The notes under the pieces are model-generated. The model saw only the letters and a program-made list of their open reading frames with translations, did not search any database and had not been told where the DNA came from. A stretch of DNA of 64,000 nucleotides from Streptomyces sp. 2131.1 (lineage in GTDB: Bacteria; Actinomycetota; Actinomycetes; Streptomycetales; Streptomycetaceae). This document shows positions 31,191-38,774 of this stretch, piece after piece. The stretch lies in the NCBI RefSeq assembly GCF_900105515.1, contig NZ_FNSY01000001.1, positions 806,001-870,000 of the forward strand, given 5' to 3'. Position 1 is the stretch's first letter; each line of letters starts with the position of its first letter. The translations under genes were made by a program, and so were the position numbers.

Positions 31191-33257
31191 TCACCCCGTC
31201 CGCAGCCCCGGGTCGCTCACTCCCGGCTCGCCCGTCTCGACGTGCCCGGCGAAGCGCCGCAGGAAGGTGTCGTCCGCGTCGCCCGTGACGGTGACGTCGT
31301 ACCAGCGCTTGCTGCGCCGCAGGTCGAGCGTGTGCTTGACGCTCTCGCCCGCGCGCACGGCGATCGTCCGCACCTCTCCCCCGTAGGCGCCTGCGCTGCG
31401 CAGGGTGAGCCGGACGGTTCCGGTTCCGGAGTGCGTGAGGGTGAGCTCCAGGGCACCCGATGAGGCACTATGACGGGCCGCCACTTCCGGGCCCGGGTTC
31501 TTGCCGGGGCTACGGAAGGAGCGCAGGAAGCCGTTCGGCCCGTGGACGGTGAGGTCGGTGACGCCCCGGGAGTACTTGGTGTTCCAGGTGTCGGCCACCG
31601 ACGCGCCCGCGTGGGCGGTGTAGGTCCAGGGCCCGTCCGTGCGGTTGCCGGACGTCACGAGGAACTGGGCCCCGGCCTCCGGACCCCCGCCGAACGTGAG
31701 CCGGAAGGTCCCGGCGGCCGCGTCGGCGACGCCGTCGACGAACGGCGCGTACGGCAGCGGGCGGGTGGGCCGCGAGCCCGGCTCCTGGGCCGGCACCGCC
31801 CCGATGGAGGGCGGGACCGGCACGTAGTCGGGGTGCCGGTCGCCGTCCGGGGGCTCGTACGCGGCCGTGGACGGCAGTTCGGGCGCGGAGGCGTCCGTAC
31901 TCCGAAAGTCGAAGGCGGAGGTGAGGTCGCCGCACACGGCCCGCCGCCAGGGCGAGATGTGCGGCTCGTGCACCCCGAAGCGCCGCTCCATGAACCGGAT
32001 GACGGAGGTGTGGTCGAAGACCTCGGAGCAGGCGTAGCCCCCGGTGCTCCACGGCGACACGACGGTCATGGGCACGCGCTGGCCGAGCCCGTACGGCCCC
32101 GCCGCGTACCGCAGGTCGCCGGGGAAGTAGTCGGCGGCGGTGTCCACGGTGGACAGCCCCTGCGCGGGTCCGGACGGGACGAACGGCGGCACGACGTGGT
32201 CGAAGAACCCGTCGTTCTCGTCGTACGTGATGAACAGGGCGGTGCGGCCCCAGACCTCCGGGTCCGAGGTGAGCGCGTCCAGGACCTGTGCGATATACCA
32301 GGCGCCGTAGTTCGCCGGCCAGTTGGGGTGCTCGGTGTACGCCTCCGGGGCGACGATCCAGGAGACCGAGGGCAGCGTCCCGGCCCGGATGTCGGCCTTC
32401 AGGTCGTCCAGCAGACCGCCCCCGTTCTTCAGGTCGCTCCCGGTGCGCGCCTTGTCGTAAAGGGCGTCGCCCGGCTCCGCGTCGCGGTAACTGTTGAAGT
32501 ACAGCAGCGAATTGTCCCCGTACGTGCCCCGGTACGCGTCGCTGATCCAGCCCCAGGAACCGGCCGCGTCCAGCCCGTCGCCGACGTCCTGGTACACCTT
32601 CCAGGAGACCCCGGCCTGCTCCAGCCGCTCCGGGTAGGTCGTCCAGCCGTACCCCAGCTCGTCGTTGCCCAGCTCGGGCCCGCCGCCCGCGCCGTCGTTG
32701 CCGGTGTAACCGCTCCACAGGTAGTAGCGGTTGGGGTCGGTCGACCCGATGAACGAGCAGTGGTACGCGTCGCAGACGGTGAACGCGTCGGCGAGCGCGT
32801 AGTGGAAGGGGATGTCGTCCCTGGTGAGGTGGGCCATCGTGGTGGCCGTCTTGGCGGGCACCCACTGGTCGTAGGCCCCCTTGTTGAACGCCCGGTGACC
32901 GCCCGCCCAGTCGTGGTTCAGGTCCTGGAGGAACTGCAGGCCCAGCTTGTCGGCAGGCGGCCGGAAGGGCAGCACCTCCTTGCCCGTCGCGTCCGCCTGG
33001 TGCCACACCGGCTTCCCGCTGGGCAGCGTGACCGGGCGCGGATCGCCGTAGCCGCGTACGCCCTTCATCGTCCCGAAGTAGTGGTCGAAGGAACGGTTCT
33101 CCTGCATCAGGACGACGATGTGCTCGACGTCCTCGATGGTGCCCGTGGTGCCACGCGCCGGAAGGGACGCGGCGCGGGCGATGCTGCTCGACAGGGCGGT
33201 GAGGGCGACGGATCCCCCGGCGAGCTTCAGGAGCCGGCGGCGGTCGATTTCTGCCAT
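31191..33257 (-). CDS. TAT-exported phospholipase C (phosphocholine-specific type)
   Basis: 688 residues from ATG 33257, the start that gives the twin-arginine signal MAEIDRRRLLKLAGGSVALTAL. The catalytic domain has the phosphoesterase-family segment HIVVLMQENRSFDHYFGTMKGVRGYGD, DPNRYYLWSGYTGND, ITYDENDGFFDHVVPP and MTVVSPWSTGGYACSEVFDHTSVIRFMERRFGV, all typical of this acid-phosphatase/PLC superfamily. Two C-terminal beta domains (about 510-688) match the repeats usually found in these enzymes. It should hydrolyse phosphatidylcholine-type lipids outside the cell, which may serve phosphate scavenging. No Pho box was recognised upstream. Confidence 0.93.
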   Translation of the reverse strand: MAEIDRRRLLKLAGGSVALTALSSSIARAASLPARGTTGTIEDVEHIVVLMQENRSFDHYFGTMKGVRGYGDPRPVTLPSGKPVWHQADATGKEVLPFRPPADKLGLQFLQDLNHDWAGGHRAFNKGAYDQWVPAKTATTMAHLTRDDIPFHYALADAFTVCDAYHCSFIGSTDPNRYYLWSGYTGNDGAGGGPELGNDELGYGWTTYPERLEQAGVSWKVYQDVGDGLDAAGSWGWISDAYRGTYGDNSLLYFNSYRDAEPGDALYDKARTGSDLKNGGGLLDDLKADIRAGTLPSVSWIVAPEAYTEHPNWPANYGAWYIAQVLDALTSDPEVWGRTALFITYDENDGFFDHVVPPFVPSGPAQGLSTVDTAADYFPGDLRYAAGPYGLGQRVPMTVVSPWSTGGYACSEVFDHTSVIRFMERRFGVHEPHISPWRRAVCGDLTSAFDFRSTDASAPELPSTAAYEPPDGDRHPDYVPVPPSIGAVPAQEPGSRPTRPLPYAPFVDGVADAAAGTFRLTFGGGPEAGAQFLVTSGNRTDGPWTYTAHAGASVADTWNTKYSRGVTDLTVHGPNGFLRSFRSPGKNPGPEVAARHSASSGALELTLTHSGTGTVRLTLRSAGAYGGEVRTIAVRAGESVKHTLDLRRSKRWYDVTVTGDADDTFLRRFAGHVETGEPGVSDPGLRTG

Positions 33258-33445
33258 GGGTGGGGGCCTTTGCGGGTGGGGGGATGTGGGGGAAGCGACT
33301 GGAGTGTTCCAGACCCGGCGGGCTCCCGGTAAGACCCTTGCGGCGTGCACGGAGTGACGCCGGGCGGAACAGTCGGCGAACCTACCCGGCGTGGCCGGGT
33401 TCATTCCCCCCGCTGTGCGGGGCCCTCACACGGGTCGGTCCCGCC

Positions 33446-34498
33446 TCACGTGGCGCTCCGCTCGCTGACCAGCCTCAGGTCGCGGACCACCGCGCGCTGG
33501 TGCGCCGCGCCGACCAGGCCCAGGGTGGGGCCGGGGCGGCCCTCGCGCAGCAGCACGCGCCAGCGCTCCGCGCTCCAGTCGGCCGGGGTGGTCGTGCTGA
33601 TGAAGTCGTCGACGAGGGCGCAGAAGCGTTCCGGATCGGCGTGGAAGGGGAAGTGGCCGGCGCCCTCGAAGATCTCCAGGCGGCTGCCCGGCATCGCGGC
33701 GTGGGCGCGGTGGGCGTGGCGGACGGGGACGACGCTGTCACGGGAGCCCCACACGAGCTGGGTGGGCATGCCGGCGGTGAGGTAACAGCGGTCGAGCATG
33801 GTGATCATCTGGCCCTTCCAGTCCACCACCGAGCGCAGCGTGGCGATGAACGCGGCGCGGGACGTGGCGTCGGGCAGGGCGTCCACGACGTTCAGCATCT
33901 CCGTGGCGTCATGGCCGATGTCCGTGTCCATGAGCTTCATCAGGCCCGTGATCAGGCCCATCTGGCCGCGCATGCCGGGCAGCCGGAGCAGCGACAGCAG
34001 GAGGTCCGCGCCGGGCAGCGACACCGCGCGCAGGACCTTGGTGACCTCGCGGCCGACGCCACCGGCGCTGACGAGGATGAGGCGCTCGGTGTGCTCGGGG
34101 AACTGGTAGGCGAACTGCATGGCCACGCCGCCGCCCAGGGAGTGGCCGATCAGGGTGGCGTGGTCGATGCCCAGGACGCCCAGGAGGTCGCGTATCCCGT
34201 TGGCGTACGCGGCGACCGAGTAGTCGGCGCGCGGCTTGTCGGAGGCGCCGTGGCCGAGGAGGTCGGGGGCGATGACCGTGTGGGTGCGCGCCAGTACGGG
34301 GATCAGGTGCTCCCAGGTCGCGGAGGAGCCGCCGATGCCGTGGATGAGGAGGATCGCCGGGCCGTGTCCGGCGGTCCGGTAGGCGCGGCGGTATCCGTGG
34401 ACGGTGTGGAACCTGAGGTGCACGTCCACGTCGTCCGGCTGCTGCGGCGGGCTGGTCCGCGTGGGCAGGTGCTGCGCTGGTGCTGCGGAGCTGAGCAC
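33446..34498 (-). CDS. Alpha/beta hydrolase
   Basis: 350 residues from GTG 34498 with GGGAGG upstream. The fold is clear: the oxyanion HG motif LLIHGIGGSSATWEHL, the nucleophile elbow GHSLGGG, the late Asp in WGSRDSVVPV and the His in GAGHFPFH. DLLGHGASDKP is common to epoxide hydrolase and haloperoxidase-like members. A short extension follows the catalytic His. No signal peptide and no informative neighbour, so the substrate is unknown. Confidence 0.93.
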   Translation of the reverse strand: MLSSAAPAQHLPTRTSPPQQPDDVDVHLRFHTVHGYRRAYRTAGHGPAILLIHGIGGSSATWEHLIPVLARTHTVIAPDLLGHGASDKPRADYSVAAYANGIRDLLGVLGIDHATLIGHSLGGGVAMQFAYQFPEHTERLILVSAGGVGREVTKVLRAVSLPGADLLLSLLRLPGMRGQMGLITGLMKLMDTDIGHDATEMLNVVDALPDATSRAAFIATLRSVVDWKGQMITMLDRCYLTAGMPTQLVWGSRDSVVPVRHAHRAHAAMPGSRLEIFEGAGHFPFHADPERFCALVDDFISTTTPADWSAERWRVLLREGRPGPTLGLVGAAHQRAVVRDLRLVSERSAT

Positions 34499-34580
34499 GA
34501 GATCGCCTCCCGTTTTTACCGGCTCATGTGGCTCATGCGGTGAGAGTTCCGAAGCTCCTCCATCTCAGCGTATTTCCACT

Positions 34581-34629
34581 AGTGCCTGTATTGAGTTGTG
34601 ACGCGGCCCCACAACTCAATACAGGTACT
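34581..34629. repeat. 20-bp AT-rich inverted repeat at the 3' end of the methyltransferase gene
   Basis: Left arm agtgcctgtattgagttgtg (34581-34600), 9-nt spacer, right arm 34610-34629. The inner 16 bp are perfect and the outer 4 have one G-T wobble. The right arm overlaps the last codons and stop (34616) of the methyltransferase. It may act as its terminator, but the AT content and length are unlike the other terminators here. Confidence 0.8.
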
Positions 34630-37600
34630 GGGTTCCGGGTGGAGCGGGGCACCGGTGGCGCGCTCCCCGCCCCGGTGGCGGGCCGAGCGGGGAGGTGTAG
34701 ATGCCGCCGGCCGCGATATCGGCGGCCGCCATGGCGTCGTACGCGGTCAGGATCAGCTCCTTCGTGCGGTAACCGCCGTACCGGGCCTCGTCCTTGCGCC
34801 GGACGATGGGAAAGGTGTCCAGGATGTGTCCGGTGTCCGCGCGGTCGATCCCGTAGAGGTGGAAGAAGAACGCGTCGAGTTCGGCGCGGATCCTGCTTCG
34901 GCGCTCCTCGTCCCAGCGGAACGGGGCTCCCGTGTCGCCCAGGTCGGCGGCGAACGGGCGCATGTCGTGGGCGGTGTAGGTGAGTTCGAGGACACGCGGG
35001 GTGAGGAAGTCCGTGTGGCGGCGGACGGTTTCCGGCGGCAGTACGGGGAGCTGGCGGATGTAGAAGAAGCTGAGGTTGAGCCCGGCCGCCTTCTGGCGGG
35101 TGACGTAGTCGTAGACGAAGGAGTTGAAGTGGGCGACCAGGGCGGCGCTGTCCCGTGAGGTCCTGGTGCGCAGCAGGAAGACGGAGTCGCCGATCGCGGC
35201 CGGCGGCAGGACGGCGGAGATCATGGTGCGCTGGTTGGTGGGGCTGCTGATACGGAGGAAGGCGAGCCAGCCGGGCGGGGCGTCGGGCGGTGTGTCGGCC
35301 CGGTCCACCCAGGTGCCGGGCACGGCGAGACGGGACGCCGAGGTCCAGGCGTCGGCCGTCAGATAGGAGGGCTGGTTCTGGCGTTTCACCGCGGTGGCGC
35401 TCTTCACCACGTCGGCCGCGCGGTGGTTGTAGGCGTCGACCATCTTCGCCTCGTACAGCGGCAGCATGGCCCGCTCCCCCCGGACGAAGGTGTTTCCGGC
35501 CGGCTGCCAGCCAGTGGCCGTCAGCTCGTCGCAGGTGCGGAAGCGGTGCGAGTCGTTGGCCATGTGGAACATCGTCGCGAAGGTGACACCCCACGGGTTG
35601 CCGTCCGGGTCGCCCTCGTCGACCAGGACGGGGACCCGCGAGTAGATGCCGAGGGTGATCTCGGCGTCGCGGCGGGAGCGGAAGACGGGGCAGGTGCCCG
35701 TGTTGGGGTTGAGGAGCGTGATCTCCCCGGGCGTCAGCATGAACACCCGTCCCGGGTCTTCGAGTTCGGCCGGGTCGCGTAGGAAGAAGGCGAATCTCGC
35801 GGCGGGTTCGCGCAGAGCGTCCCCGGTGACGGACAGGATGCTGAACTTGAACGAGCGGTGGACGTCCGGGAAGACAGGCGCCGCGTTCTCGAAGTCGTAA
35901 AGGGCGGCCAGTGCGCCCGTGAGCACCAGGTCCTTGAAGAAGAACCGGGTCGTCGCGTCGGTGGCGATGCCCGTGGGCACGATCACGCCCAGCCGGCCTC
36001 GTGGGCCGGTCAGCGCGCGGCCCGCCTCGGCGAAGACGGTGTACGTGTTGATGTCTCCGCGCCCGGTGAGCGGGAACCGCCCGCTGTCGCGAAGGAAGTG
36101 GCTCGTCCCCTCCGCCCGGCGTTTGGCCGCCTCGAACCCGGTGTGCAGAGCGGCCCGGTCCGGGTCGTCCTTCAGCGCGGCGATCAGCCGCTTGCGGGCG
36201 GCGGCGGTCGTCGCGGCGGCGATCTCCGGGTCGTGCTGGGCGAAGAACTCCTGCTCCTGGAGCTTGATGCGCTCCCACGGCGGGTTGCCCAGTACGCAGT
36301 CGAAGCCGCCGGCGGCGAAGACCTCGGGGAATTCCAGGTGCCAGTGGAAGAACCGGAAACGGTCGCGGAGCCGCGCGATCTCCTCGTGCGTGGCCCGGGG
36401 CGCGTCCCGCAGTTCGCGGAGGACCGCCTCGGTCACCGGCGGCGGTGCGTCCGCCGTCCTGCGCCACAGGAACGCGGCGCACCAGGCATCGGCGGTCCGC
36501 CGCGCGCCCACCCGGTCCGCCTCATCGCGCGGGGCGGCCCGCTCGGCCCTGTTCCGCTTCTTCAGCGCCCTGGCGCACCCCTTGTCGTCGCCCGCCGCGG
36601 GGGTGAACGCCGCCTCGGGGATGCCGAGCCGCAACAGGTCCGGCGTGGCGCCGATCAGGGAGTTGCCGTGCTTGACGCGGGCGTCCAGGAAGCCCAGCGG
36701 CCGGCCCGGCTCCGGGGCCTCCAGCCACAGCGACACCTTGGTGAGTTCGACCGCCATCGGGTTGAGGTCGACGCCGTGGACGCAGCGGGCGACGACCTCG
36801 CGGAGAGCCCGGCGGACCGCCTCCGGGGCCGGCTCCGCGGTGTGTTCGCGTACGGCGGCGACCCGGGCGGCGATGCGGCGGGCCGCCGCCACCAGGAAAT
36901 GGCCGGAGCCGCAGGCGGGGTCGCAGACCGTGACCGCGAGCAGTTCCCGGGCGACGGCCTCGGACGGTTCGGCTTCCGTCGCGGTGGCCGCCTCCCGGCC
37001 GCGTGCGACGGCGGCGTCCAGCACGGGGTCCAGGGCCACGTCCAGCAGGCACTCGACCAGCGCGGACGGGGTGTAGTAGGAGCCGGTGGTCTTACGGGTG
37101 TTGCCGGGCAGCCCGACCAGCGCGAAGGTCCGGTCCGCCGCGTCGATACGGGGGACGAGCTGGAGGAGCGATTCGTAGACGGAGCCCAGTTCCTCGGCGT
37201 CCAGGACGCGGTGGTCGACCGTACGCGAGCGGCGTGCTGCCGGGTCCGGAGCCTGGGAGAGGTGGCGCACGGCGGCCAGCAGGTGCGCGTCGGACAGAGC
37301 AGGTCCGTCCAGCGGGGCATCGGCCTCCGTGACGCCGAAGATCCCGCCGAGACCGGGCAGGCCCAGGTCGGGGCGGCCGGCGTCACCCAGGCCGTCCAGG
37401 ACGGTCCGCAGGGCCGCGTACAGCTCACCGTCGTCCTCCGTGCCGCGCTCCTCCCGGGCGAGTCCGCGCAGCCGGGCCGACGAGAAGTGTGCCGCGTACC
37501 GCTCCCTGGCGCGGGCGCTCGCGTCCGGGAGCAGAAGGGCGTCGCGGTCCTCGGCGACGAAGACGACGAGGAGGCGGAAGACCAGGCGCAGGAGCGCGTC

Positions 37601-37819
37601 GTACAGGGCGTGGGCGTCGGCGTTCTCACGCAGGGCCGTGTTGGCGGGGTGCCGCAGGAAGCCGGTGCCGAGGGTGGTGAGGGCGACCCGCACGCCCTTG
37701 CGGAGCCGGTCGCCGGTGCGGAGCCTCTCGCCCTCGCGGGGCCTCTCGCCCTCGCGGATCCGGTCGCCCGTGCGCAGCCGGTCCGGTGGCCGGGGCCGGC
37801 TGCTGGCGGTGGCGGGCAT
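34616..37819 (-). CDS. Large Eco57I-like adenine-specific DNA methyltransferase
   Basis: 1067 residues. The SAM-binding motif I is VCDPACGSGHFLVAAAR (about residue 300) and the catalytic motif IV is LGNPPWERIK (about residue 510), the NPPW form used by N6-adenine methylases of the Eco57I/PglX type. GVDLNPMAVELTKVSLWLE and KTTGSYYTPSALV are also characteristic. The long C-terminus (about 550-1040) is probably the target-recognition region. No nuclease motif was identified in the N-terminus, and no helicase, phosphatase or other BREX/DISARM/Pgl gene flanks it. It could be an orphan methylase, a type IIG enzyme, or a remnant of a defence island. N-terminal residues 14-38 derive from an 18-bp tandem repeat. 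Confidence 0.88.
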   Translation of the reverse strand: MPATASSRPRPPDRLRTGDRIREGERPREGERLRTGDRLRKGVRVALTTLGTGFLRHPANTALRENADAHALYDALLRLVFRLLVVFVAEDRDALLLPDASARARERYAAHFSSARLRGLAREERGTEDDGELYAALRTVLDGLGDAGRPDLGLPGLGGIFGVTEADAPLDGPALSDAHLLAAVRHLSQAPDPAARRSRTVDHRVLDAEELGSVYESLLQLVPRIDAADRTFALVGLPGNTRKTTGSYYTPSALVECLLDVALDPVLDAAVARGREAATATEAEPSEAVARELLAVTVCDPACGSGHFLVAAARRIAARVAAVREHTAEPAPEAVRRALREVVARCVHGVDLNPMAVELTKVSLWLEAPEPGRPLGFLDARVKHGNSLIGATPDLLRLGIPEAAFTPAAGDDKGCARALKKRNRAERAAPRDEADRVGARRTADAWCAAFLWRRTADAPPPVTEAVLRELRDAPRATHEEIARLRDRFRFFHWHLEFPEVFAAGGFDCVLGNPPWERIKLQEQEFFAQHDPEIAAATTAAARKRLIAALKDDPDRAALHTGFEAAKRRAEGTSHFLRDSGRFPLTGRGDINTYTVFAEAGRALTGPRGRLGVIVPTGIATDATTRFFFKDLVLTGALAALYDFENAAPVFPDVHRSFKFSILSVTGDALREPAARFAFFLRDPAELEDPGRVFMLTPGEITLLNPNTGTCPVFRSRRDAEITLGIYSRVPVLVDEGDPDGNPWGVTFATMFHMANDSHRFRTCDELTATGWQPAGNTFVRGERAMLPLYEAKMVDAYNHRAADVVKSATAVKRQNQPSYLTADAWTSASRLAVPGTWVDRADTPPDAPPGWLAFLRISSPTNQRTMISAVLPPAAIGDSVFLLRTRTSRDSAALVAHFNSFVYDYVTRQKAAGLNLSFFYIRQLPVLPPETVRRHTDFLTPRVLELTYTAHDMRPFAADLGDTGAPFRWDEERRSRIRAELDAFFFHLYGIDRADTGHILDTFPIVRRKDEARYGGYRTKELILTAYDAMAAADIAAGGIYTSPLGPPPGRGARHRCPAPPGTQYLY
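37706..37777. repeat. Four 18-bp tandem units in the methyltransferase N-terminus
   Basis: Units at 37706, 37724, 37742 and 37760, variants of cctctcgccctcgcggat and ccggtcgcccgtgcgcag. They encode a charged hexapeptide repeat of the form RLRTGD/RPREGE. Repeat length could vary by slippage without breaking frame. Confidence 0.8.
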
Positions 37820-38032
37820 CAGGCGGGCTTCCCGGCGGAGTCGGTGGGAGGGGCGGGCGGAGGCCGGTCGAGCCGGGGACGGCCCGCGCCGGGTGCGGAA
37901 AGCGTATACGAGGGGGGTGCGGACGCCGAGAGGTCGCTCATCCCCGGCCGCGCTCCCGCGTCGGCCGTCCCGACCGGCGGTCCGGGGCGGCCGATGGCCA
38001 AGGGCCCGGCGGCCCGGAAATCGCCCCCCCTC

Positions 38033-38038
38033 TACGAT
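38033..38038 (+). promoter_or_regulatory. Possible -10 of the two-component operon
   Basis: TACGAT fits TAnnnT and would place +1 next to the GTG at 38046, supporting that start and a leaderless mRNA. The -35 region is poor. Confidence 0.35.
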
Positions 38039-38045
38039 CGATCAG

Positions 38046-38774
38046 GTGTGCGCAAACGTGATCGTCGCCGAAGACGACGAGAATCAGGCCGAACTCCTCC
38101 GCCGCTACCTCGAACGGGAGGGCCACCGGGTGACCGTCGCCCCCGACGGTCTCGCGGCGCTCGACGCGGTCCGGCACCAGGAACCGGACCTGCTGGTCCT
38201 CGACGTGATGATGCCCCGGGCCGACGGCCTCGACGTCGTACGCGTGCTGCGCGCGGAGCACCGTGAGCTGCCGGTGCTGATGCTGACGGCCCGCACCACG
38301 GAGGACGACCTCCTGCTCGGCCTCGATCTGGGCGCCGACGACTACGTGACCAAGCCGTACAGCCCACGTGAGCTGATGGCCCGGGTGCGTACGCTGCTGC
38401 GCCGCAACCGGCGTGCCTCGGGCGGCGATCCGGACGACGCGGGAGTGCTGCGGGTGGGGGCGCTGGTCGTCGACGCGGTCCGGCACGTGGTGTCGGTGGA
38501 GGGGCGGGGCGTGGAGTGCACGCCGGGCGAGTTCCGGATCCTGTCCACGCTCGCCGCCGAGCCCGACCGGGTGTTCTCGCGGCAGCAGCTGCTCGCCGAA
38601 CTGCACGGCTTCGACCGGTACATCAGCGACCGGACGGTCGACGTGCACGTGATGAACCTGCGCAAGAAGATCGAACCGGCCCCGCGCCGGCCGGTCCGGC
38701 TGCTCACCGTCTTCGGTGTCGGCTACAAACTGACGGACCCGGCGAAGGCGGCGGCCCGTGCGGCGACTTCGTAG
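38046..38774 (+). CDS. OmpR-family response regulator
   Basis: 242 residues from GTG 38046 (GTG 38058 is an alternative). The receiver domain (about 5-120) has the acidic pair EDDE, the phospho-acceptor Asp in LLVLDVMMPRADG and the conserved Lys in YVTKPYSPRELMAR. The C-terminal winged helix (about 140-235) has RVFSRQQLLAEL and the recognition segment DRTVDVHVMNLRKKIE. It overlaps the histidine kinase gene by 17 nt. The stimulus is unknown; a cell-envelope role is possible because a sortase unit follows. Confidence 0.96.
   Translation: MCANVIVAEDDENQAELLRRYLEREGHRVTVAPDGLAALDAVRHQEPDLLVLDVMMPRADGLDVVRVLRAEHRELPVLMLTARTTEDDLLLGLDLGADDYVTKPYSPRELMARVRTLLRRNRRASGGDPDDAGVLRVGALVVDAVRHVVSVEGRGVECTPGEFRILSTLAAEPDRVFSRQQLLAELHGFDRYISDRTVDVHVMNLRKKIEPAPRRPVRLLTVFGVGYKLTDPAKAAARAATS

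Noticed and set aside
34616..37819. Calling a complete BREX, Pgl or DISARM system
   Set aside because: Only the methylase is present; none of the required partner genes lies within reach on either side.
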